Below the pieces are notes generated by a model. It was given only the letters and a program-made list of their open reading frames with translations. It had not been told where the DNA came from and did not search any database. Of a DNA stretch of 64,000 nucleotides, positions 55,046-63,458 are shown in pieces. The position numbers were made by a program, and so were the translations under genes. The first letter of the stretch is position 1; every line of letters starts with the position of its first letter. Source of the stretch: Lysinibacillus sp. G4S2 (GTDB lineage: Bacteria > Bacillota > Bacilli > Bacillales_A > Planococcaceae); contig NZ_JAUCFJ010000002.1 in NCBI RefSeq assembly GCF_030348505.1, positions 3,166,001 through 3,230,000 of the forward strand, given 5' to 3'.

Positions 55046-55106
55046 ATAATCAATTAGTAGCCCTGAAAATATCCCTAGCTGCATAATCTTGAGTAAACTA
55101 ACGGCT

Positions 55107-55671
55107 TTAATCCCATCTTTTCACGAAGCTACCCATTACATTTTCTGAGGTCAGCAACCCCGCTGAATAATTCTCGATCATTTCTGCTCGGTCATCATCA
55201 GAAATAGATATAAATATTGATATGTCATCTTTCTCATGACAAAACACACCCTCATTGTGTAATGTAAGCAATGTTTCAGTCATTGTTTTATAAAATCTCT
55301 CCTCAAACTCCCGAAATCTACTGTCTTCTATAGATTCCCTCTGCTCAGTCAAATAGTCTGAAACTAAAACTATCTCACTCTGCTCAAGATCGCTATCATC
55401 GTATTCCCATTCAGCAGGAACCCATTTTATAGTTTTGTAAAAAACTTCATCACTTAAATTCTTTGACCGATTCTTCTGAGTATACTTATGTTATTTACTT
55501 TCCATCTTTTCAAAAGTATTTATCGCTAAAAATACTGTCATAGCATCACTATCAGTTACTAAACAAATAGCATATATTCTTTCGTTTCCAATAATTTTTT
55601 GACAATCCTTTAAAGTCACTTCTAACTGCCATGACTAACCTTTCTCCAAGCTCATCAAAAAATTCTTTCAT
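55107..55671 (-). pseudogene. DUF4303 gene with frameshift and nonsense codon
   Basis: ATG at 55671 opens MKEFFDELGERLVMAVRSDF. After KG the frame shifts by one base (GGATTGTC, one extra T), and the true frame reads CQKIIGNERIYAICLVTDSD, AMTVFLAINTFEKMESK, then a TAA stop, then HKYTQKNRSKNLSDEVFYKT, IKWVPAEWEYDDSDL and on through FVKRWD at 55107. IYAxxLVTD and NT are hallmarks of DUF4303. Two separate lesions make it a true pseudogene. Confidence 0.78.
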
Positions 55672-55778
55672 GGATTAAAATTCCCCTTGATATCAGTTTT
55701 ATTACTGCTTTGAATACTAATAAAATGTTAATTCTCTTGTGTTCCAAATTGTAATTTCAGCATATTACTATACGTGAC

Positions 55779-56195
55779 TCAAACTATTTTATAATCAATA
55801 AGAATTCCACTAGAAATTATCTCGATGTAATGATCATTATTTTGGATTACATAATGAAAGTACTTCTTTTTATCAAAATTTCTCCACTCAGCATCTTCCT
55901 CTTCTCTTAGTTTTATCAATGATTTTAGCCAAGTTGAATTAGGTACCATTAAGAAATAAGAACGAAAACTATGTTCCTTTTCATTAGGATAATAATTTAG
56001 CATTCTATTTCTCTGAAACCTAACCGCCCAAATTGATTCAAATTTTAAAACTCCTATTTTCTCCGAGTAGACCCCTGGAGAATCCCAAATTTTAAAGTAG
56101 CAATACATAATGTCCCGAATATATTCTATGTTCATATAATCATTTGGAGCCATCCATTCTTGTAACTCTACTGCGATTGCTTCATCATTTAACAT
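55779..56195 (-). CDS. Hypothetical protein of the immunity array
   Basis: A 138-residue soluble protein from ATG at 56195 behind AAGGATAATAAAT. MLNDEAIAVELQEWMAPNDY, WDSPGVYSEKIGVLKFESIW and YFLMVPNSTWLKSLIKLREE are notable. No family recognised. An upstream in-frame ATG lacks a ribosome site. Confidence 0.62.
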   Translation of the reverse strand: MLNDEAIAVELQEWMAPNDYMNIEYIRDIMYCYFKIWDSPGVYSEKIGVLKFESIWAVRFQRNRMLNYYPNEKEHSFRSYFLMVPNSTWLKSLIKLREEEDAEWRNFDKKKYFHYVIQNNDHYIEIISSGILIDYKIV

Positions 56196-56330
56196 ATTTA
56201 TTATCCTTTGCATTTACTACTGTTCATCTACAACAGGCTCACCACTAAAGTCTTGTCTATATTATTCCCATCAACCTATTTTTATTTTCCAAAGGGCTGT
56301 TTATATAAGTTTCTATTTTTTATGTAAACA

Positions 56331-56882
56331 TTACCCTCTCACGTCCCATGCCTGCATATAATCAAAGATCATGGCCCAACCGTCCCTAGGGCTACCATAT
56401 TCCCATAGAGGTCCCGTAATTTTATCCAATTGACAGAGCTTTTCCTGATATTGCGTCACCATGGCTTGACGCTCTTCTTGCGTATAGGCGTTCAAACGTT
56501 CGTCACTTACCTTAATTCGCATATTATGCAGGAAGTTGATCATGTCACAATAAAGTGAATCATCCTCAAACATAATGAAATCTGGGAAAATGGCAATGAC
56601 TTCGTCAAAAGCATGCTTCAAATGCTGCAAGCCAAATTTCGCCAAAACTTCGGGAATATATGGCACAAGATGTGGCTGATATGCGATGATACCGTCCCAG
56701 CCATCACACTGCCAGTTACTGATCGTATTGATGGCGATATGAAGTTGAAATAACTCTGGCGACACCTTCTCTTGGATGGCATCCAGTTCGCCAATCTCCC
56801 ATATTTTATCGGATAATTCCGCCAAACTCATTTCATCTGCAGGGATTTTTCCATCCCATATCTCATTCAATCCAATACTCAT
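56331..56882 (-). CDS. DUF4375/DMP19-like protein
   Basis: A 183-residue soluble protein. ISNWQCDGWDGIIAYQPHLV and EVLAKFGLQHLKHAFDEVIA resemble the 'N-x-x-x-DG' core and following helix of DUF4375/DMP19-type proteins. GGGAGAGGTGTAACT precedes the ATG. Codons are visibly more GC-rich than those of neighbours (for example GATGGCATCC, CCGTCCCAGC on the plus strand), suggesting a different and perhaps recent origin. Confidence 0.62.
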   Translation of the reverse strand: MSIGLNEIWDGKIPADEMSLAELSDKIWEIGELDAIQEKVSPELFQLHIAINTISNWQCDGWDGIIAYQPHLVPYIPEVLAKFGLQHLKHAFDEVIAIFPDFIMFEDDSLYCDMINFLHNMRIKVSDERLNAYTQEERQAMVTQYQEKLCQLDKITGPLWEYGSPRDGWAMIFDYMQAWDVRG

Positions 56883-56981
56883 AGTTACACCTCTCCCGGA
56901 ATTAGAATCCTGCTTGTTCTCGCTTCTCTATTTTGATAGTCCAAAATAACTTTTCCATGTACATCTTCAATCGTCTTAGTT

Positions 56982-57488
56982 TTACATGTTTAGTTCTGTT
57001 AAAATCTCCTTGCATATCTTTGCAATTTCTCGCATATCATCTTCCGGGCAATACTCCGCCAAATCATAACTTAAAGGGTGACGAATAAAATCTTCCAATA
57101 CTCTCCTCAAAAAAGCCATTTCTTCTTTTTCCACTTTTAAAGAAATAACAGCATTTTTGTTCATGATGCTGCCAGCTAAATCCGTTAGATGAACCTTACC
57201 GTTTTTTTGACATTCCAGAATAATAGCCGTAATATCTATCAACAAATTGATCGCACAGCCTATATCTTGAAAAAATTCTTTTTCTATAATCAAGTAAATG
57301 TCTTTCGTTTGGCGTAAGTCTTTTATTTCCCGAGCATTATTCAGTTGAAAGTCTTGAAAAATATTTTTAACGTTTATTTCTGTTAGAATATCTGACTCAA
57401 ATTCTCTGTCAACTAAATAGTCGATTAAAGTGCATGTATCATCGGTTCCGCCAATGTATTCTCCCCACCATCGCTCAATGTACATCAT
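56982..57488 (-). CDS. Hypothetical helical protein
   Basis: A 168-residue helical protein. ATG at 57488 is preceded by GGAGG with good spacing, whereas a TTG seven codons earlier lies on the ribosome site itself. IERWWGEYIGGTDDTCTLID and LDDFIRHPLSYDLAEYCPED-like end segments are seen. No family is assigned. Confidence 0.62.
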   Translation of the reverse strand: MMYIERWWGEYIGGTDDTCTLIDYLVDREFESDILTEINVKNIFQDFQLNNAREIKDLRQTKDIYLIIEKEFFQDIGCAINLLIDITAIILECQKNGKVHLTDLAGSIMNKNAVISLKVEKEEMAFLRRVLEDFIRHPLSYDLAEYCPEDDMREIAKICKEILTELNM

Positions 57489-57588
57489 CGCTTTTCTGGC
57501 CTCCTCCAAAGTCTTATTTGTTCAGTAAATTTGGAAAATTAGTTGTCATATGTTTTGGATTCTCAATATCTATCTTTTTCATTTAATA

Positions 57589-58056
57589 TCAGAACTCATA
57601 TGAGTCGTCTTCAATTTCGTCATCCAAACATTCCTCAAGATCATTGATAAATTCCGTAAAACTATTTGCTAAAAACTCAATACATCTGTTAGTCACTTCT
57701 CCTAAATCTAAATAAATAAGGACCACTTGCTTTGAATCAAGGTCTGTACAAAAAATATTCCCACCTGCGTCATTTGCAAACGGTAGATACTTTTTTGGAA
57801 TAATATCCCTACCCTTGAAATCCAAATATCCTTTTTCCAATGTGTACCCTATATTGTTATCAAATTTAATTGGAAGGAAAACATGCACCCTAGTTTCCAA
57901 ACCTGAATCTTCTTCAAAAAAGCATGGTTTATTAGGTAAACCACCATTATATTGAAGGTAATGATTCTTCAACTCTTGGGGAAGTTGAAAGCCTAATAAG
58001 ATTTCAACCTCTTCTAAATCTTTTCGTGTTAGCTGGAATGAACAATTATAAAACAT
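57589..58056 (-). CDS. SUKH/SMI1-KNR4 immunity protein (intact)
   Basis: A 155-residue SUKH-1 type protein: LTRKDLEEVEILLGFQLPQE, LKNHYLQYNGGLPNKPCFFE, KKYLPFANDAGGNIFCTDLD and a C-terminal TEFINDLEECLDDEIEDD. The LPxxLKxHYLxxNGG and PFANDxGGNxFCxD blocks are textbook SUKH. AAGGCGG precedes the ATG. The truncated copy at 46492-46761 is its paralogue. Confidence 0.86.
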   Translation of the reverse strand: MFYNCSFQLTRKDLEEVEILLGFQLPQELKNHYLQYNGGLPNKPCFFEEDSGLETRVHVFLPIKFDNNIGYTLEKGYLDFKGRDIIPKKYLPFANDAGGNIFCTDLDSKQVVLIYLDLGEVTNRCIEFLANSFTEFINDLEECLDDEIEDDSYEF

Positions 58057-58319
58057 TTATATAACCGCCTTGTAATATTTGTTTTTGGAGTATCCACCAT
58101 TTTGCACCTAAGTAAAGTTTCGAATGTCATCATTACACCCTATATTGTGTTGTAAACATCACGAAAATCAATTATGTATTTTTTATAAACTGAATTTCAG
58201 ATTTTAGGAGCTTTCTCTCCCACAATAGGATAACCAGGTAAAGCCTTATCAGATTTCGACAAACATACTTTTCTAAACACAGTGAATCAAAAAGGAAGTT
58301 AGGATGCCATACAAATTTT

Positions 58320-58646
58320 TCACCAATCTCGTTCTCTAAGAGCTTCTTCAATATCGATATCAATCTCAAAATATTGTAAAATTTCTTCTACTGTTAATCC
58401 GATTGAATCCCGTGCAAACGTTTCTATTTCACTGTCATTTTCATAAAATTCATTCTGTAGCTCATTGATCGCTATAGTCATTTCGTCTAACTTTTCCTGA
58501 ATCTCTTCCACTGTATGAGTGCTCTCCTCAATAAAATGAACTACTTTAACAATATGCAATTTAAGTTTATCCACTAAAAACGTTGGAAAAAAAGTATCCT
58601 CGTACATATCTACTAAATATTTGAATTCAGAATCAAGTTTCTTCAC
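58320..58646 (-). CDS. DUF5713 family protein
   Basis: A 108-residue helical protein starting at GTG 58646 behind AAAGGAGG. YLVDMYEDTFFPTFLVDKLK, NELQNEFYENDSEIETFARD and a final EEALRERDW match DUF5713. Such proteins recur in immunity-type arrays. The 260 bp downstream, to 58057, hold no gene I can support. Confidence 0.72.
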   Translation of the reverse strand: MKKLDSEFKYLVDMYEDTFFPTFLVDKLKLHIVKVVHFIEESTHTVEEIQEKLDEMTIAINELQNEFYENDSEIETFARDSIGLTVEEILQYFEIDIDIEEALRERDW

Positions 58647-58709
58647 AATATTTCCTCCTTTGATATAAAAAAATAAAAACTAAGCTAATTTTTTTCAAAA
58701 AATTTTCAC

Positions 58710-59321
58710 CTATTCATACTTTGGAACCCCAGAATTCCACATTTCTTCTACTGTTTTTAACGGATAGTCATCTTTACCAAGCAATCGCTGTTCTTTTAAT
58801 GGATCGATCCAACGGCTATTTTCAAAAGATAAAATTAAGCGACGTACAAATTCATAACCCGTGTTGTAGCCAACAATTTCATAATTATTTAAAATTTCCA
58901 AGTCTTTTCTATCGATATTATATTGGATAATTTCATTACCCATAAGACCCTTATCACCGACTGTGGGATCAATTCTCACCAAATTATATATAAGTTCATC
59001 ATCACTAAATTCCGATCGATTTCCCCACTGTCCTCTGTCACTACTAATAAAAATCTCTGGCATAGGGATATTCAAATTAGGTTGGACATTTTTTACTTTC
59101 CCTACTGAACACTTTTTAAAAAACGCGTTTAAAACCATACATACCCCAAAAGGTTTTAAATCATTTAAGTCATGTGGCTTCTCATTAAAATTATTTCTTT
59201 CACTCGAGATATTAAAAAATGCAACATATGGAATTTCTAATAGTTGAGCAATGATATATAAATTATCTTTTAATTGAATTGAATGTATATCGTTTTTCTT
59301 CCAGCTAAACCTTTTTAACAT
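58710..59321 (-). CDS. Imm26-like immunity protein, copy 2
   Basis: A 203-residue protein starting MLKRFSWKKNDIHSIQLKDN, LYIIAQLLEIPYVAFFNISS and later PFGVCMVLNAFFKKCSVGKV and FSWKK-type strands. It shares the order of blocks with the gene at 48585-49208 and fits an Imm26-like fold. ATG at 59321 follows GTGGGTGTAGGT. It is the array member nearest the kinase pseudogene. Confidence 0.6.
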   Translation of the reverse strand: MLKRFSWKKNDIHSIQLKDNLYIIAQLLEIPYVAFFNISSERNNFNEKPHDLNDLKPFGVCMVLNAFFKKCSVGKVKNVQPNLNIPMPEIFISSDRGQWGNRSEFSDDELIYNLVRIDPTVGDKGLMGNEIIQYNIDRKDLEILNNYEIVGYNTGYEFVRRLILSFENSRWIDPLKEQRLLGKDDYPLKTVEEMWNSGVPKYE

Positions 59322-59488
59322 ACCTACACCCACTCTTTTAAAGTCAGACTATTCTTTTAACTCTGCGTATGTGTGTTATCAATTTCTTAAAATCTTATCT
59401 AAAATATGATTCAATCCATCCCAGCCACATTAAAGTTATATTTTCATCTTCGCATGGATTAAACTAGAGGCAGTTAAAATTCTATCCA

Positions 59489-59578
59489 TCAATCAATTAA
59501 GATCCCCTTTTCTCCTAATGCAAGTCCAATCCAAAATGTTTTAGGTAAACGTAAAGTTATGAAATCGCCATATCTTAA
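59489..59578 (-). pseudogene. C-terminal remnant of an unidentified gene
   Basis: A short start-less frame reads YGDFITLRLPKTFWIGLALG, then EKGILID and a stop at 59489. It is protein-like and probably the last relic of another array member. The remainder of 59322-59703 holds nothing further that I can support. Confidence 0.45.
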
Positions 59579-59703
59579 TTATCACTACACATACTATAAT
59601 TACCATAAATTGTTCTATATTTCCACAAAAGTTATAACATTTTTCCAGCCTTTCGATCTAAACGTTTATAGCCAAGATGCAATAAGCTTCTTGGCTACTA
59701 CTA

Positions 59704-60624
59704 TTACAAATTCTTTTTTATGGACACTAAAAACTCAATCATGTCATTTTCTATTTTGGCTGTTGCACTTCCACCTAATTTTTCTGCTAGTAGCCTGACA
59801 ATAGATAATCCTAGTCCAGTATTTTTACGTCTGGAATTGTCTGTTGTATAAAATCGATCAAAAAGCTGGTTAGGATTTAGTTGACTATTTTCGTCAATCG
59901 GATTCCTAAAACAGTTATAGGCATGCTCTTCATCTAACCACAGCTTGATAGTGACGTCACCTTGCGCATGCATGATGCTATTTCGTACTAAGTTTAGGAC
60001 AATTCGCAAAAGCATTTCTTCATCAGAATTAATAATGAGCGGCTCAAAATCAGGCAAGTTGACGGCTATTCCTTTTTGTTCAAATTGTGCAAAGGCACCA
60101 GCAATCGTTTCAAATACGATATTTGATAAATTCATATGATCCTTTTTAGGCTGATCTTCATTACTCAGCAAATAGGAGTACTCAAAAAATGTTTCTACTA
60201 ATTGCTCTAGCCTTCCAACATGTTTTTGTGCAACTTCAAGCTTTGTAAGCTGATTTTCTGTTAAAGATTCTTGTCAAAGCATTTGTTGATAGCCCTTTAT
60301 CGCAGTTAGAGGTGTACGAAAATCATGAGAAATGTTTGAAATCATTTCCTTATAATATTTTTCTTCCCGTTTAATATACGACCTTGATTTTTGCACTTCG
60401 ATTAATACGCGATTAATATTTGCCACGAGTCGATTTACTTCTTTGTTTAATAGCTCTACGCTAATTGGCTGTGTGTATTGCTCATAGAGACGTTGTGACA
60501 ATTGTACGTTAATCTGTCGTAGTTGCCTTTGTATATAAAAAATATAAAATAGTAATCCTACTATGATTACAATTGCATTTACATCTTCATGATCTTCAAC
60601 CAGTAAAATTTTCAATACAATCAC
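59704..60624 (-). pseudogene. Sensor histidine kinase, fused to a response-regulator start and interrupted by a stop codon
   Basis: One frame of 307 codons. It opens (GTG 60624 or a nearby TTG) with KILLVEDHEDVNA, the first strand of an OmpR-type response regulator, then switches without a break to a membrane helix and kinase linker (IVIIVGLLFYIFYIQRQLRQ). The DHp helix has the phospho-acceptor His in ISHDFRTPLTAIKGY. A TGA at 60274-60276 interrupts the frame right after it. The rest encodes the ATPase domain with LNLVRNSIMHA and TGLGLSIVRLLAEKLGG. So a regulator-kinase pair was collapsed by deletion and then lost to a stop. Confidence 0.82.
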
Positions 60625-60664
60625 GCCTTTTTAATATAATCTCTCATACTATATGAAACTTAAT

Positions 60665-60760
60665 AGCTCATCACCATATCGTGTAGATGATTTTCGTCCT
60701 GACGAATATACAGGGAATTTATTTTTAAAAAAAGGCATCCACAACTTTTGGTGATAAGCC
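60665..60760. repeat. MITE-like palindromic repeat, copy B
   Basis: A 96-bp element bounded by AGCTCATCACCA (60665-60676) and TGGTGATAAGC (60749-60759), with internal CATATCGTGTAG and CATCCACAACTTTTGG. It matches copy A at 15705-15811 in its ends and in an internal ACAGGG block. Confidence 0.7.
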
Positions 60761-60783
60761 AACTTCATTACGTTTATATTTTT

Positions 60784-61667
60784 TTACAAATAATCCCTCG
60801 TATGGAATAAGTTCAATAACTCTTCTGGTACCTGTACTGACTCCTTATAAAAAAGGTAGACAGGAACACTAGGCAATGCTATTTCATCGAAAGGAACGAT
60901 GTTAAACCGCCCTTCCATACGCTCCCTTCTCACAATCATCCGTGGCAAAAATGATATACCGAGCCCATCTTTTATTAAGCGCTTTACGACATAAGATTGA
61001 GATATAGAAACTTGCTTCGTAACTACATATTTTTCCTGTATTTTATGTAATAAATCCCCCCAAATAGTCGGATGATGGTGCGTAAATAAGGTGTAGGTTT
61101 GAAATAATTCCTCATAATCAATATAAGCACCTGTCTCATCATCAAAAGCATCCAGTGGAATAACCAATTCTAAAGGACTCTCTACAACTAGCTCTTGGCG
61201 CCAATGTCGATAACGAGTTGGCAATAAGGAAATACCAATATGTGCTTTGTCACGATTGATTAAATCCTCAATTTTTGCTGAATCCTCCACTAGAATCGAT
61301 ATTTCAATGGACGGGTGTTCATTGATAAACTGATAAATAACATGCGGCAATATCGTTTCCACCATTAATGGAGTGTCATGGCAATAATTAGCTTTTCCTC
61401 AATTCCTTTTGTTGCTAACTGAAAACGTTCAATACTTTTTTCCCATTGATGAATGATTTGCTGAGCTTCTATTAGAAAAATCTGCCCTGCCTCCGTTAAT
61501 TGCACCCGATTTTTTTCACGTTTAAATAATTTTACTTTTAAAAATTGTTCTAGCTGATGAATATGAACTGTGATACTTGGCTGCGATAAATGAAGTTCTT
61601 CTGCAGCCATTCTAAAATTACAAGATTTAGCTGCTACTATAAAAGACTGTATCCATTTATAATCCAA
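60784..61667 (-). pseudogene. LysR-family regulator split by a 2-nt frameshift
   Basis: TTG at 61667 (behind GAGGTGA) opens MDYKWIQSFIVAAKSCNFRM, with a helix-turn-helix FRMAAEELHLSQPSITVHIH, and runs to KLIIAMTLH and a stop at 61365. The effector-binding domain continues in another frame from MVETILPHVIYQFINEHPSI to the stop at 60784. At the join ATGACACTCCATTAATG would read MTPLMVET if two bases were absent, giving one LysR protein of about 294 residues. It is divergent from the DUF2332 gene. Confidence 0.82.
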
Positions 61668-61790
61668 AATCTCACCTCATTAATTAATATTTTTAATCAA
61701 CTTCATTAACTATATTTAATTTACTAAATTATCCAATAATAATAAACTTAAAATTAGAAAGATTATTTTTTTATAAAGGGGAGAAATAAA

Positions 61791-62816
61791 ATGTTAGCGA
61801 AATTAAGTCAACAATTCCGTACTTTTGCAAAAAATGAATGTGAAAACTCAAGTCCACTGTATGAGCATTTAGCAAATAAGATTGCTGATGATGAAGAAAT
61901 ATTAAAAATTGCCACATTTATACCCCAAGGACAACCTGTACCTAATTTATTATTAGCTGGGGTTCATTATTTACTGTCATCATCACAAGACGAGTTAGTT
62001 CATTTTTATCCATCCTTAACGACAACGCCAAAATCGATAAATGAAGTATATCCTGTTTTTAGAGCATTCGTTTTGTCGCATTCAGATGAATTAAAGGCTT
62101 TATTGCAAGAAAAACTTGTCCAGACTAATGAAATTCGTCGTTGTTCTTACCTTTATCCGATGATGACAGAAATCTATGAACGCCATCAAAAACCGTTAGC
62201 CTTAATAGAAATTGGTGCTAGTGCAGGGCTTCAGCTTGGCATGGATCAATACAATTACTGCTATAATCAACAGCTTCATGTAACGAATTCTGATAGTTCT
62301 TTCGTTTTGTCATCAGAAAATCGAGGAGAATCACTGCCTGCCTCTATTTCGATCTCTCCTGTCGTTTGTCAAAGGATTGGTATCGATTTAAATCCAATTG
62401 ATATCCATAATAAAAAAGAGCTTCAATGGCTCCAAGCATTAATTTGGCCAGAGCATCAAGAACGAAGATTGCTATTAAATCAAGCACTCCCTATTTTAAA
62501 AGAGCTCGATTTACAGTTGATAAAAGGAGATGGCATTAAACTTCTAAAAGATATTAGTAGAGAAATTAATCAAGAGGCAATGTTAGTTGTTTATCATACA
62601 CATGTGGCAAATCAAATCCCAATGGAATTACGTCTAGAATTAATCGAACAACTAAAAGAAATAAGCATGGCACGATCGCTCTACCATTGTTATAACAATA
62701 TATTTGATTCACAACTGCACCAGGATTTTATTGATCAAGGAGAAATAGAATCGATACGTATAATGGAACGCCCTGATGGTCATGCGCGGTGGTTTATGTG
62801 GTCCAACCAAAAATAA
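61791..62816 (+). CDS. DUF2332 family protein
   Basis: A 341-residue soluble protein of DUF2332. ALIEIGASAGLQLGMDQYNY (residues about 137-156) resembles the SAM-methyltransferase-like glycine loop of the family, and VVYHTHVANQIPMELR and RPDGHARWFMW are conserved late blocks. AAAGGGGAG precedes the ATG. It is divergent from the broken LysR gene, which in an intact strain may regulate it. The enzymatic function is not established. Confidence 0.83.
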   Translation: MLAKLSQQFRTFAKNECENSSPLYEHLANKIADDEEILKIATFIPQGQPVPNLLLAGVHYLLSSSQDELVHFYPSLTTTPKSINEVYPVFRAFVLSHSDELKALLQEKLVQTNEIRRCSYLYPMMTEIYERHQKPLALIEIGASAGLQLGMDQYNYCYNQQLHVTNSDSSFVLSSENRGESLPASISISPVVCQRIGIDLNPIDIHNKKELQWLQALIWPEHQERRLLLNQALPILKELDLQLIKGDGIKLLKDISREINQEAMLVVYHTHVANQIPMELRLELIEQLKEISMARSLYHCYNNIFDSQLHQDFIDQGEIESIRIMERPDGHARWFMWSNQK

Positions 62817-62831
62817 AAAGCATGAAAAGAC

Positions 62832-62866
62832 GCTACATAAGATTTCCTCTCATGTAGCGTCTAAAT
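62832..62866. terminator. Bidirectional terminator
   Basis: AGACGCTACAT and ATGTAGCGTCT arms between the convergent DUF2332 and FMN reductase genes, with A and T runs on the flanks. Confidence 0.8.
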
Positions 62867-62879
62867 TTTATAGTAATCT

Positions 62880-63446
62880 CTAAAAATCATATTCCGCATC
62901 TTTTTTCGCACGAATTTCTGCAAACGCTTCAGCTACCATCACTGTATCCTCAGCTAAACGCTCAAGGCGGAATAAGACGTCATCATTCACAATTTCCTTC
63001 CGCAAAAAATCCTTCTCCTCTATAAATACATATGTTGGAACAATATGTGCTTTCATATAAGCGAGAATTGGCTTTAACTGCTGCTCAATCATTAGATAGT
63101 GTTTAGATGTGCCCGCTGTAACAACCATACTCACCACTTTATCGCGAAAGGCATTAACCGGTAGTAAGTCAAAAATATTTTTCAATGTTGCTGGGATTGA
63201 CGCTTGAAATGTTGGCGTTCCAATAACTATTGCATCTGCAGCCATAATTGTTTCAGTCACATATTTCGTATCCCCATCATATTCAAAATAATTACGCCCA
63301 TCACTGAATTGCATGTTGTATTCAGCAAGATCAAGTAACGTTACTTCATGCTCCGGATATTTTTCTTGTAAAATTTCAACCACTTTACTAATAGCTGTTT
63401 TTGTTTTTGAGCCGACAATGGAACCGGCTAGTGCAACGATTTTCAT
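62880..63446 (-). CDS. NADPH-dependent FMN reductase
   Basis: A 188-residue flavodoxin-like reductase that supplies reduced FMN. MKIVALAGSIVGSKTKTAIS contains the phosphate-binding loop, and IVIGTPTFQASIPATLKNIF is the conserved ring-stacking segment. ATG at 63446 behind AGGGGTG is preferred over one three codons earlier. It follows the luciferase-like monooxygenase gene by 12 bp, so the two form a flavin-dependent pair. The FMN reductase may feed the monooxygenase. Confidence 0.9.
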   Translation of the reverse strand: MKIVALAGSIVGSKTKTAISKVVEILQEKYPEHEVTLLDLAEYNMQFSDGRNYFEYDGDTKYVTETIMAADAIVIGTPTFQASIPATLKNIFDLLPVNAFRDKVVSMVVTAGTSKHYLMIEQQLKPILAYMKAHIVPTYVFIEEKDFLRKEIVNDDVLFRLERLAEDTVMVAEAFAEIRAKKDAEYDF

Positions 63447-63458
63447 ACTGAGCACCCC

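Larger units (their letters stand above)
40441..59321 (-). other. Array of orphan immunity-type genes (polymorphic toxin systems)
   Basis: About 20 short AT-rich genes, all on the minus strand, mostly monocistronic-looking with 100-300 bp gaps, and many of families known as immunity proteins of polymorphic toxins (SUKH, DUF1963-like, Imm26-, Imm51-, Imm11/43-like, DUF2750, DUF4303, DUF5713). No toxin or secretion gene lies within the array. Several members are broken. It is bounded by metabolic genes on one side and a kinase pseudogene on the other. Confidence 0.75.

Noticed and set aside
58172..58369. 65-codon minus-strand frame overlapping the DUF5713 end
   Set aside because: It begins inside the DUF5713 gene, lacks a ribosome site and has no recognisable features.
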